DNA of 64,000 nt from Sphagnum compactum. Lineage: Eukaryota > Bryophyta > Sphagnopsida > Sphagnales. Positions 48,265 through 60,460 of the stretch are shown piece by piece (positions within the stretch are counted from its first letter, which is position 1; the number at the start of each line of letters is the position of its first letter). The position numbers and the translations under genes were made by a program. The DNA lies in assembly GCA_965153455.1 (NCBI GenBank), contig OZ234493.1:9414213-9478212 (forward strand), read 5' to 3'. The notes under the pieces were generated by a model. The model had not been told where the DNA came from, ran no database searches, and saw only the letters and a program-made list of their open reading frames with translations.

Positions 48265-49170
48265 TCATTGTCATGTTATTTCGATAAAACTTCAATATGC
48301 AAACAAAACCAACATGCATGAAAAAGAAATCTTGTTAGTTAAAACAAGATCCAATATTCGAATGTGAATTGACATAAAAATTACTTATACCATGGAAGTG
48401 GTGTCAGATGTAATTATAATACATTTTGTTGTGAGCAAACACCCTTGTTAAGATGTTGTGAACTATTGAATGTTCATAAATTTGTGATTGTTAAGGGACA
48501 TTAATTACTATCATTAGATGGTAGTACTATCAAATGGCAAAATAATTGTAGGCAAATTTTAGAATCAAAATGTTCCATGACAGTATTGTCAATGTAGTGA
48601 ATTACATTCACATAGTAGAATCAAATAACCATCAAATAATTATGAGGAGGCATTTTAATAAGAGAATTCATGTGTGTGAAGCAAAAGAAGGAAGTACTTG
48701 TGTGAAGAAAAAATACAAACAATGGATTATGGTGGAAGGTCTACTTATGATATTTTTTTAACATGTTTTTCCTTGATTTTTTACATTCAATGAAAGTAGT
48801 TTCTTTTTAGTTGATATAGAATACTAGTTATTTAGTTTTGTTTTTATTTTCTTATAGAATTAAAAAAAAAATTATACTATCTACTCGATTAGGAAGGTAG
48901 ATCTATTGTAGGACGGTAGTTGCCCCTAGAGGGTAACAATTGAAGATAATTATTGATTTTTTAGGTTGTAGAAGGTAGACAGTAGCTACATGAGGTTTGC
49001 ATGTGGTTGTGGGTCTTTTTCAAGTTTATAGAAAAAGGTAGCTACAACATGACAATAAGCAAATAGAAGGCAATTCCTACCCTTAGGTTTTTCACTTAAA
49101 AAAAAAAAACTTTCCTACATGACAACCCTTTCCTTGACGGTAATTAGGTTGTCGGTCTTGTAGCCTTATC
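48265..49170. repeat. Left arm of a long diverged inverted repeat
   Basis: The segment matches the reverse complement of 53690-54030. Shared boxes in order: TTGTTAAGGGA, ATTAC.ATCA...GATGGTAGTAC, TTTTAGAAT, GTTGTAGA.GGTAG, GCATGTGGTTGTG, TCTTTTTCAA, GGTAATTAGGTTGT. This arm is longer because it carries an apparent insertion of about 350 bp (48580-48940). Weaker similarity extends to about 48265. Confidence 0.75.
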
Positions 49171-52100
49171 ACTACAACATTTCAATCTTATTTCAATTTT
49201 TTTTGTGACTAAAATTTCAATCACAATGGACACTAAATATTCTTTGGCTAAGTCAAAAAGATTAATCATTTAAAACACCAATTAACTACCACTTCAATCA
49301 TCATCGTGTAATTGACTATGCCTGAAATCTATCATGTTTATCTTGACTAAAACGTGTCGTGTATGTTTTGTTAGATTTTGCTAGTTTATGTGGCAATTTT
49401 TTTATACTAAAATATTATATTATTATATTAATACTTTTTTAATTTCTGGAAATTCAAAAATCTGAAAACTTTTTATAATTACAAAAACTAGAAAGTAGCA
49501 AACAAAAGGAATTGTTTTCGGGTAAATATGCCTTGCATTAATTCATCATCAATGATGTGTCAATGTGACACCATACCTATAAGATGTCAAAGGTGGTGTT
49601 TGAACTAATGTTGCCTAGGTATCAAAAAAATTCCCGAATATCATCAAGGTATCACTCAAGTATTTTTATTTGAACCCCTTCAGGTCCTGATTGAAAGCTT
49701 GATCATCGGTTTTCACATAATGGAGAAAACCAAATCAAGGATATATATATAGGCCTAGGTGAGGTAAAACCCTTTTAATGAGGTTAAGTTATTAGGGTAC
49801 AATGTACAAGATTTAATGCACAAGGTTTGAACTAATTATAATAGTTGTATTACTAGGAGCAATAAAAATTAAGGTAGTAACAATGGAGGTACTCAAGAAA
49901 AGGGAAAGACATGATGACATTCAGTTTACCACAAAAGTCAATGGTTTTTCGAGTTTCATCCCCCTTCATGCTAATGTTTTTTTTTTGCAAGTTTTTTTTA
50001 AATCTCACCTTGCGTATGACCAAACTCAAGGTTTGATTGTTGTGTTTTCCTTATTTTATGGATAATTATATTGATCATTTTAAAAAAAAATTAAAATGTT
50101 AATAATCGATTGTTCTCAAATTTATGAGAATTGACATTGTGAAAACCAATTCAATTTTTTTAACATTGATACCTTTCCCCAATGTATAGTTTTTGTAAAA
50201 AAATTAAAAATGAAAATTGGAACCTTTTGTAAGTTATTTTTTATGAAAATCGGATTCGATAAATATCAAATAATTATGATACTTGGCCAACACTAATTTG
50301 AACCTTCACCTGCACGGCCACAAGGCAAGTTTTAACCATTGGACCATCACATCATGTGATGACAAAAAATATAACCACATAAATAGAAAGACATGCATGC
50401 TTTCAATTCTGGACATTAACATACTATTTAATTCCATAATGAAATTAATTCCATGGGTAGGTTTAAGTTAGGTAGTAAATGGTAGTTAATTATTAGGTAG
50501 GTCATGTTTAGTAGGTACGTCTAATTATCTACATACCTATTTATCTACCAAGCTGGTAGGAAGTAGTTAGGTAAATAGGTAGTTCATGTTAGGTAAATAA
50601 TAGGTAGGTGAATAGTAGGTGGTGGTGGTTAAATATAGGTACATAGTACTTACCACCTTACTATCTATGATTTTTAAATAATACCTATTTATTATAAGTA
50701 AGTCCTTAAGTAAGTCCTACTTATTTATTTATTCCTATTTATTATGGATGTATATATACACCTATTTATGACCAACCTATTTAATTACACCTTTATTTAT
50801 GACTTGCTTATGTACCTATCCATCACCAACCTACCTACCTACATGAGAATTCCATTCATTACTTAATTAATTTTTTAACCCTAGTGTATTAAAATAATTT
50901 TGATATTCATTAAAATATTCAAACATAATTTTTTGAATTTCAATTTGGGTTATAAATCAGAAATAATAATTTAAATTGCATATTTTTAATCAAAAAATAC
51001 AACATTTAATAATTTAATTTGTATAATATCTTAATTGATCATTTGATGAATTAATACTTGAATTTGATAATGAAAAAAATATATATACCTCCTTTTTTTT
51101 TGTAATCAAATTCACATTTGGTTTAATAATGGATTTATTTCAATTTTAAGGGCATAATGAAATTATTTTCATGTCACAGGTGAAATGCATAGTTATTATA
51201 AGTTGATCATACAATTTCATAGTTTTTAAAATTCATAATTATTACATTTTAAATAAAAAATTAGGGCATTATATACACTAGTGTGGCACGTGTTGCTGAA
51301 TACATATTGTAAAATGTAGATTTACTGAATTTTTTTCATTAATCAATGCACAAAAGTTGTGAGATTTATAAAAATATGGTCTAAGGACCTTGTGTGGCTA
51401 AGAATTCAACAAGTTAAATAGTAGACCTACTTTACACTATAATTGGAATCCACTTTTCCAAGTGGGATCACGTTTTGAAGCTGATTTTTCCTTCCAAACA
51501 TGAAATAAAATCTATTAAATTTGACTTGGCAAGGGCTTTCCAATAATACCAATAACACCCCAAATTCTAATACAAATTTCATTTTCAATTTAATTTAATT
51601 TTTAGTGAAAAAATGGTTCAATAATCAATATATTCCACATTGAAGCTCCAACATTCTCAAACCAAGCCGATGCACACCTACATGTCTAGAGCTTTCCAAT
51701 GATACCAAGAGCGCAACGTGAAGCGCCATGGTTTGGCACATATCATAAGTACAAAACAAAATAAACTACCCTCCTTAATATATGGATAATGCCACATAAG
51801 AGAAAAAATGTAACACATTTTAGTCACAACACCACAAAAGATTTGACACAAGTAACATGTTTTAATCATAACAGTCATACATGATGACACATCACTGTAC
51901 TTGCCATGTTCTTGTGACTAAATCAAATCATGATGCTAGCACTATGATCTCCACATGGATTTGACATGGTCCACATGTTAGACATAGTAATGTCTATTTT
52001 TACTAAAATTGTTTTTGAACTTAGTCAAATCGAACATTACTACTTTCGAGTTACTCAAAGTGGACAAAGTTCATCATGTTAGTTATGTTCTAATTATGAT

Positions 52101-53689
52101 GGGGGGTGAAATAAACAATTTTTTGTCAAAGTATATATAATCCTCAATTAGCCTCAAACATTCACTTATATACTAAACAATAAAAAATTAAACAAAAAAA
52201 GTTCCTAAAACTTTACACCTTGAATGACTTACCATGGGATTTATTATTAGGAACTAAAAAAGAAAGTTTCAAAAATCTTACAGTCTAGGCAATTCACCAT
52301 GTGACTCATATAATTTGAACCATGCACATTAATTTGTGAAACATCCTTCACCCATCAACACTTTCCACTTAAAGACCACACAATATACCCATTTAAGGTT
52401 GTTGTATCTAGCCCATTATAACACACATACAATTGCAACTCTTGAAGAAACATGATAAATGAAATCACACCACAAAAACAAAATGTTATTTATAATAAAG
52501 AAGACCAATACACTATTGCTCATAATTTTACATTGTTCGAACTCCAAACCTAAATATGGCCCAAATTACATATTCATGTTTCTAAGAAGAGGGAAAAATA
52601 AAATTATGAATAATGCAATGAAAATCCCACACATTTGCTAATTGAAAATATTGTTAAGCAAGAGGTATCCAAAATCACTTCCATGTCTTTAGATCCCCCC
52701 AACATTTGATATTTGTCAACTTAATATATGCCATCCACATACATTATATTGGGTATTTGAAAAAATAATGTTCAAACGAATTTTTTTCAAAGGGTCCAAA
52801 TGAAAATGGACCCAGTACTAAAAATAAACAAATAAAAAATAAAATTATCAAGTCATAAGATCAAGACTCAAAGTCACGTGTAACTAAATGTTAGTTCAAA
52901 TCACAATGAACAATTGTGGATATAACAAATTACAATAGGTAGCAAATTGGTCATACAATGTGCATAAGAAATTATTAAAACCAATGAATTTAAAATCAAT
53001 GAAAAGACAAATCTCACTAACGTGTCACATTCTAATTCATCTTTGAGATGAGTGCTACCTTCTAATAACCTACCTTTTTTTAAACATAGATGAAGTAATT
53101 TACTTTTCATCCATGACATGTTTTTTTTTTGGTTTGTGAAAAGGGCTAGTTATGACAAATAACAATTAGTTTGATTTTCCTTGTTGATTATGTCTCATCA
53201 TTGGTTCAAGGTCACCACCTATCGAATTATTTGAAGCACTCATGTAGTCAACATCCTCTCACCACAATTACCTAGTCTTTTTGGATGCTTAAGATTACAT
53301 TTGGTAGCTAATCACCTTAGGTTAGTTATTTAGTCTGGAAGGACTAAGAGACCACAATATCTCTACCTACCTACACAAAAATAGATATGAAACTTAGTAA
53401 TGTTTAGTCAACATATCAAAATAAAATTATGGATTCAAATTTTATAAATCCATTTTTTGTTTTGTCTTTAATATTAAGCATATACAAGTTAGTTGCATAA
53501 GTTCAATGCACATTGTCTACTAATTCAATTATCAACATGTGTATATTTTTAAATGAATCTTATTATTGTGTTTAGGATATCATTACCATGTAACCTATTT
53601 GTTGAATTTAAGTAAATATTGGTACATTTATAATCTAAATGGTTATTTTCAAATCATGTCAACCATATTAAAATCATTATAAGACCAAA
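49171..53689. other. Interior between the inverted arms, no gene recognised
   Basis: About 4.5 kb, AT-rich. Apart from the TAGG-rich block at 50455-50840, no repeats were delimited and no transposase-like motif was seen in six frames, though decay could hide one. Confidence 0.35.
50455..50840. repeat. TAGGTAGG/CCTACCTA-rich degenerate block
   Basis: Third occurrence of the tetranucleotide-derived family (GGTAGTAAATGGTAGTTAAT, AGGTAAATAATAGGTAGG on the left half, CCTATTTATTA and CCTACCTACCTACAT on the right half). The switch of strand bias in the middle makes it palindromic overall. Confidence 0.7.
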
Positions 53690-54030
53690 GGACCAACAAC
53701 CTAATTACCATCAGGGATATTGTAGCAACTACCATCCTTGTAAATTTGAAAAAGATTCACAACCACATGCCTACCCTCTACAACATAAGAATTCAATAAC
53801 TACCTTCATTCTAAAAGAATTCTACAAGTATTTTTCCATCTAATGGTACTACCATTTAGTGATGGTAATTAGCATCCCTTAACAAGGACATGTTTATAAG
53901 TTATTATAATGAAGTTTGATGTCTAATGCTAAAAATTCATAAAATATATTTGAAGTTGAAAATTGAGAGAATAATGAAATAATGTTGCATGTTTGTACAT
54001 AGTTTTACAATGACATAAAATTCATTTTAA
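53690..54030. repeat. Right arm of the long diverged inverted repeat
   Basis: Reverse complement counterpart of 48265-49170. The core 53690-53900 aligns best (ACAACCTAATTACCATCAGG, CACAACCACATGC, CTACAACAT, GTACTACCAT, TCCCTTAACAA); similarity fades beyond 53900 but CATGC and TGTCATTG words still line up to about 54030. Confidence 0.75.
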
Positions 54031-56280
54031 GAGTGATGACTATGGCATATTAAACATGCATATAAATTCAATATGAAACAAATTGTTTGTGAAACAAAAA
54101 ACATAGATCCCCACAACTATGTATCAAAATTACATAATTTTGATCATTCAACTGGCCATTTTTTTCCCACATATACATCAAGTACTTTATATACATGTAT
54201 GTAGTGATCAAAGTTATGTGTAGTTTAACACCATATTGTTGGGGTGTTTTTGAAATAATTAGCCTTTGACTTTTACCTTAATGAATGGTTAGTTTAGGAA
54301 TTGCAACAGGGTTATTCCCACTAGCCACAAGCCATGGCATGGAATGTTTTCAAAACCCCAAGGTCATTTGAGTTTGATAATAAAAATATTCCATACCAAA
54401 GGTGAAATATTATTTTTAATTAGGGGTTGCAGACATGTTGTAAAATAATTAAGTTTTTGGAACCCTAGGTTATGGGTGAAAGCACATTATAGTGGCAAAA
54501 AAATGTTGTCACAAATATATATATTTTAAACTATGCAACTTTCAATTTCCACCATCCAATATTAAAAGAGGTTTTCATAAATTATGCTCAAAATAAGCTA
54601 GTTCAATTGCCAACTAATGAAATTGTAAAAGGAAACTACATTTTTATTAATATTAAATGATTATGTATTATATTTGTGAAAATATTTTCACAATATACTG
54701 CAAAGTGCAAATATACTATAAGAATTATTCAAATAATTGAGAAACTTGATGAAGTATTTAGTTATATATTGAATATGAATTCAATGTACCATTTCAAGTA
54801 CAATTGAAAAGTTTGATTCATGTGAGTTCACAAAAAACATTTGGACAAGTTTTTCATTCAAATGAACATAAGTGTGTGGAAAAGAAACGTTTTGTTAAAA
54901 AATTACTTTCATTTGAAAGATGACAAGAATTATGTTGGAAGCCTTTGTATCAAAATTCATTTTATATGTTTATTAAAATGTTAGATGAATTTTAAAAAAA
55001 CTGCCCCCAAAATAATACAAATTCTAAGAAAATAGTACATTTGTTTGCCTAAAACAACCCCCTTGTAGTGTGCTTTCACCCTTACAAAAAATATTTTATT
55101 TTTTGACCTGCGATGTTAAACACCACTTATGAAGTTTGCAAATGTTATTACAATGCCCTACATGGTCATGCGCATGCATGTTTTGCATGATGGAAAAACA
55201 CGTATTACAAGCTTAAAAATTAAGTTTTATTTATTTTTGGCATGTTTCATTCCTTACAAGTAGTTTTGAACCTAGGATCACTTATTTCAAGGACCATACA
55301 TCAAACTAGTGGTTTAACCCCATCTTATTTTCATTGGAATTGTCCTCGTTTAACTTTAAGTTTTCTTTTTCCAACATTGGTCTAACCTTATAACAAAACC
55401 ATGCAGGTGCATCACTAACACCCACAAATTTCATGGTAATGTTTAAATAACCTAAAATATTCCCATTACAAGGGTCTAAAGGCCAAGGTCTCTTAGATAT
55501 TCCACACAATGGTTTGTGACGAATAATAATAGCCCTTAGTTATTCTATACCTTCTCCCTAGGGGGGCAGTGCCCAACAAACAATTGGCAAAAACTCTTGA
55601 AATGAGTCAACTTCCTTGGGGCCAGAATGAACTTGCACCCACTAATGCACTAGTTGACAAAAATCAATTATGGGTTTTATAGGGATGAAAATCAACTAAA
55701 CATTGGTTGGGTTTTGGGTGAATTTAGAAAATTAAAATTAAAATCCCCTCTTTATTTTTCCCTCCTTTGTTTTCCCTTTTTTTCCCCTTCTTCCTATTTA
55801 CTAACCTTACCTACTTTTATTTTCTCCATTTTCCATGTTTAGGATGAACTTCAATCTCTTGCTCAAAAGATATCCATCCATATCCTTTATAAGGAATATA
55901 TGATTTTCAAGAAGCAAAGAGTCTTAGATGATTGGATTGGAACTTCCTTGGGACCCCCCAATTCTCACGAGTGAGTGAATGGAGTGTTGGATTTCTATTA
56001 GATCTCACTGGACTTGTCACCCCATCCAACCTCTTTGAAAAAATTAAAAAAAAAGTTTCAAAATCCTAGTTGAAATAGTATGCCATGCTAGGTATCCCTA
56101 GATTTCATGGGGGAAAAACCTTATATGCAAGGTTAGGATGAACGTGTAAGGAAGGCCTAGTACCCATGTGAAAAACAACATTCCTAATGGATTCAAGTGA
56201 TCTATGTTGGACAAAACCTCCCCACCCTCCCACATGAGAATCTGCCTTTGATTTGCCCAAGTTACCATGCTTCTTGGTGA
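54031..56280. other. Intergenic, no gene recognised
   Basis: AT-rich. A minus frame at 55306-55509 (RPWPLDPCNGNILGYLNITM) is unrecognised; its DNA shares AATATTCC-type words with 11290-11540 and 54300-54420, so it may belong to a dispersed repeat. Confidence 0.3.
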
Positions 56281-56735
56281 GTGTGCAACATCAAATTCGA
56301 AAGAGCAAAATGAACATGAGTTAAACATGAAGAAAGCAAAGCATATGCCACCGACCAACGTCATTGCCAATGTCAATTCAAGAGTTGCACAAATGCAAAA
56401 TGAACATGAGTTGAACAAGTGTGCAACATCAAATTCGAAAGAGCAAAATGAACATGAGTTGAACATGAAGAAAGCAAAGCATATGCCACCGACCAACGTC
56501 ATTGCCAACGTCAATTCAAGAGTTGCACAAATGCAAAATAAACATGAGTTGAACACGAAGCATTGCACAAACACAAAATGAACATGAGTTGAACACGAAG
56601 CATTGGCAACGTCATTGCCAATGTCAATTTGAGTGAGTTCGAAAAAGTGCAAATGAACATGAGCTCAACACCAAGTGTGGACAACGTCATTGCCAATGTC
56701 AATAATCGAGAGTTCAAAAAAGTGCAAATGAACAT
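56281..56735. repeat. Tandem array, 138-bp unit plus shorter derivatives
   Basis: Two almost identical 138-bp units (56281-56418 and 56419-56556) start GTGTGCAACATCAAATTCG. Shorter derivatives then repeat AAATGAACATGAGTTGAACA and CAACGTCATTGCCAATGTCA modules to 56735. As 138 is divisible by three, open frames run through on both strands (184 codons on minus). The near identity of the two full units points to a recent duplication. Confidence 0.95.
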
Positions 56736-58560
56736 GTGAATTCTTAGGGGGAATGCATCTAGTTGAAGTATGGTTTCCTGAAGTTCTGGATTTTGCTGGC
56801 GGCTGATTTTATGCTCTGCTCCCCGTATGCCTAAAATTTCAAGTCACTAGACTTTTAATGTGTACGCCAACGACAAGTTTAGAAACATAGGGGGGAGGGG
56901 GAGCGCAACATAGAATCTGCAGAATTCTTCTTACCTCACGGAATCCACCCCGGGTGGCCTGCTCTCTAGTAGGAAATTCTGGTTCATGTTGGGGACAAGG
57001 TTTCTCTTCTCAATTGTGTCAAGTAGGTTGACCGGCAAATCAACCACAAGAGAAATGAGCCAATTCTGGCTAGAGGTCAGGCTCAAAATAATAATAATAA
57101 AATAAATATTCAAAATTGTGCTTTGTTCTGGCAACCTCCATGAACTCGGCCTCTATTTGTGGCTATTTCTGATTGGTTTTTTCTCAAAACCTGGCAACTT
57201 TTGCAACCCACAAATAAATAATTCAAAGACCCTTTACATAGTTGTCACGTAATATTCTTTTGGGTCCCCCAAAAAAAAAAAAAACATAGGTCGGTATTGG
57301 TCCAAAAACAAAAAACAAAACATTGGTTGGGAAAGGGCAGGTCGTATTAGGGGTTATGTTGTTCTTGAGTGAAGGCGGTAGTAGCCTTGCCTTTGCTCCT
57401 ATGCTTGTAAATAACTTAAAGTGCTCCTAGTCAATTTGTTCCGTGAAAATGATTTCAGGCCTTAAATTTCAGGAAGAATAGAGTTATCCGCTAAGACTCG
57501 CGATTAGGGGGCGAGAACAACGGCCAGTTTTGACATAATAGGGCATCAAATGCATAACTGGTAATGAAATTTTTTCCAAAGCTAAATAACTGCGACCTAA
57601 ACTAGTTTTTCCACCAAAATACGAATTTCGGTGGTAAACTGCGTTTCATCTTGAATTTCCCTTTTTTCCTGAGCGCAGCGCCTCCACTGTTGTTCCAGAT
57701 ATTTTCACTGCTCCTACCCGTACAATACTATAATTAGACCCGAATCTTGTGCACTAAAATGCTGAGTTTCAGCATTTCATGCTGAGATTTAATAAAATTT
57801 CCTTACTTTGTGGATACCACTGAAAAGGCGATAGGGGTGAAAAGTAGGCACAAAGACAAGGTGACTGTACAGTTAACTCTAATGCCTCCTTTTTCTTCCA
57901 AGAGTCACCTTTCACACAAACTTTTCTTTCAGATGCAAGAATTACACATTTTGTCTGTATCATCAAGACAATTCAGATGACGTTCTAAGACATGCAAGAT
58001 GATGTTCTCGGATATTGTTGACACCCTAGTACCTGGACTGGTTGGGCACTAATTAATTATTTTTGGAATTGTCAAATTTTTAAAAATATATATTTATGTA
58101 GCATGCCAAAAAATCTGAAAGAAACCCTCAAGCACACACGAGCTTCATTATTTAGGATAGTTTCTAATTGTAAATTATTATTATTTTCACTACCGAAAGT
58201 AAATAACCCCAAAAGACCCAAAAAAAAATTTATTAAAGGACTTGCTACGGAACTAGCCCATGTACTACAACATTGAAACAAGATAGTTCTACAACCTATG
58301 TGAAGGTTGTATCTTGATGGTCCTCAACTAGTTCGAAGAGGGTTTGAGGAAGAGTACGGAATTCCATTGGGGGGTGTTATAGTTATAGTTGTAAGCTACC
58401 TACTATGTAATCGGTTTGTGTGTTCTCTTTAGGCACTTTTTTCAAGCTTTTTCCTTTGGATTAGAAGAACCGCATATCACATAAGAGAATGGTGGCTCCC
58501 CACATCCGGCTAGCAAGTATTTTAACCCCAGTTTATTACCCCTTTCCAGCATGCTAAGTT
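56736..58560. other. Intergenic, less AT-rich, no gene recognised
   Basis: 57240-57760 has more GC and CG dinucleotides than its surroundings, but no conserved coding motif. A minus frame at 56931-57134 (NWLISLVVDLPVNLLDTIEK) looks protein-like yet unrecognised. Confidence 0.3.
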
Positions 58561-58700
58561 TGAGGCCCACTTTAGTAGACTAGGAGTCAAGGGCCAAGGT
58601 TGAACTCAAAATTGAGCAATCCTATTGGTGCAATCACTGAAAAAGGATTTTATATTAGGCGGCTTTACACTAGGAGTCAAGGCTGAAAAACAAAAAACAA
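58561..58700. repeat. Outlying copy of the 87-bp repeat family
   Basis: AGGCCCACTTTAGTAGACTA, GGAGTCAAGG, GTTGAACTCAAA, ATCCTATTGGTGCAA and TTTACACTAGGAGTCAAGG match the array at 60010-60460. Between the two lies 1.3 kb of other sequence. Confidence 0.8.
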
Positions 58701-60005
58701 TTTTGTTAATACCACTTTATGGCCCTGACTTGACCTCAAGGCCAAAAAAAACCTATCAACTTGAGAGGTCAATTTGTTATTGCAATAAAATATTATTGTT
58801 TTGATGAAATTCACAACATAGGATCAAAGCAAACCCTTATACATTTTTTTCCTTCATATCATTTCACCTCTTCATATTCATCTCTCATCATTTTTCTCTC
58901 TTTTTGTTGAGCTTTTATGCTTGTTTCTAAATGATGAAAGGTGAAACTTTCACTTGAAATATGGAAGATGTTGGAGTTTTGCACAAAATGGGCATGTCAA
59001 ATGTAGGTTCTTATCCAAGTGGTCTTTCTTCTTCAACATTTGGTTTGGATATTCGATCTTGTGTCTATCCTCATCCATGTGGTGGTATGAATCTTATGGT
59101 TTAACTTGAGAAAGGATGCAAAGATGAAAAATAAAAATGATACCAAAAAAGGAAAAAAATGAAAGCATATATGAGAGGTTAAAGACAAGCCTTGTCTTTA
59201 TATTTTGGGTTAATGGTTTTTACACATGAACTCATTGCCCTCAAACAAATAATATTTTATTAATAACTTGAGGCCAAACAACAAGCCAAAAAATGCTCAA
59301 ATTAAGTTCTCATTATTGGCCCCAAGATTTTTTGGGCTCAACTCTTTGTCTATAAAGCAAGCTTGAGATAAAGCCCCAAGGCAAAGACATTTCAAAAGAT
59401 AAAGGGATTGGGACAAGGTGTTATTGGGAACGTTTTGGGAGAACTTGAGAATGTCATGGGAACACATAGGGAACATGATGGGAACTAGGAAAGAGATGTC
59501 ACAAGGGCAAGGGTCATTCCATGGCATTAACATCAGGGGTGACAAATTCAACGATTTATAAAACAAAATTTTATGTTTGAAACGGACACATTTTGGTCAC
59601 TATTACAAGTGCACGATCATCAATGGAAGATTACGTCCCATAATGTGGTCAAGGAAAATGACATAAATCCGTCACCTCGAACTTTAATAGTACTACCGAA
59701 TAGCCAAAACGTGCCCATTATGTTGGGTAAGGCGCCAAGTGAGCCCATTACATTAGGGCGAACTAGGCAATACACTAAACATGAAGAAAACTATGATGTT
59801 CAACAACAAACACATTTTGGTCACTATTATTACAAGTGCATGATCATCACTGGAAGATTAAAGGACATAATCTACCCCCCCAGACGGAAGTGAAGTCATG
59901 AACACACACATACATACATACATACATACATACATACACACACACACATATCAGTCTCATCAGTTTGGTCTCAATAACAACCCAAATGGTATTGGCTGGG
60001 ATCTA
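58701..60005. other. Segment between two blocks of the 87-bp family
   Basis: Holds a 47-bp direct repeat (ACACATTTTGGTCACTATTA at 59587 and 59811, each followed by CAAGTGCA.GATCATCA), a fragment of the poly-C-ended repeat (59415-59475) and an ACAT/AC microsatellite at 59900-59948. The 106-codon frame 59573-59893 spans the direct repeat and resembles no known protein. Could be an insertion into the repeat array, but no terminal repeats were found. Confidence 0.4.
59900..59948. repeat. (ACAT)n/(AC)n microsatellite
   Basis: Continuous CATA and CA repeats over about 50 bp. Confidence 0.9.
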
Positions 60006-60009
60006 AGTT

Positions 60010-60460
60010 AGGCCCACTTTACACAAGGAGTCAAGGCCAATGTTGAACTCAAATCAAGCATTCCTATTGGTGCAAAAGTTGAAATCAGCACCCAAGGCCT
60101 TTACTACACTAGGAGTCAAGGCCAATGTTGAACTCAAATCAAGCATTCCTATTGGTGCGAAAGTTTGAAATCAACCCTCAAGGGCTTTACTAATGTTGAA
60201 CTCAAATCAAGCATTCCTATTGGTGCAAAAGTTTGAAATCAACCCCCAAGGGCTTTACTACACTAAGAGTCAAGGCCAATGTTGAACTCAAATCAAGCAT
60301 TCCTATTGGTGCAAAAGTTTGAAATCAACCCTCCAAGGGCTTTACTACACTAGGAGTTAAGGCCAATGTTGAACTCAAATTAAGGCATTCTTATTGGTCC
60401 AAAAGTTGAAATCAGCTCCCAAGGGCTTTACTACACTAGGAGTCAAGGCTGAAATAGAAT
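60010..60460. repeat. Tandem array, about 87-bp unit, five copies
   Basis: Units share GGAGTCAAGGCCAATGTTGA, ACTCAAATCAAGCATTCC, TATTGGTGCAAAAGTT, GAAATCA.C.CCCAAGG and GCTTTACTACACTA. Starts lie near 60027, 60112, 60190 (truncated), 60266 and 60353, with a final partial unit ending in GGAGTCAAGGCTG at 60449. Identity is high except for the truncated third unit, so the array is fairly young. Confidence 0.93.

Noticed and set aside
56098-56652. 184-codon open frame on minus, the longest single frame in the window
   Set aside because: It is made of the 138-bp tandem units, whose length is divisible by three; the opposite strand is open for the same reason and the protein has no recognisable domain.
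59573-59893. 106-codon frame as a gene
   Set aside because: It spans a 47-bp direct repeat, has no known motif and lies between blocks of a repeat family.
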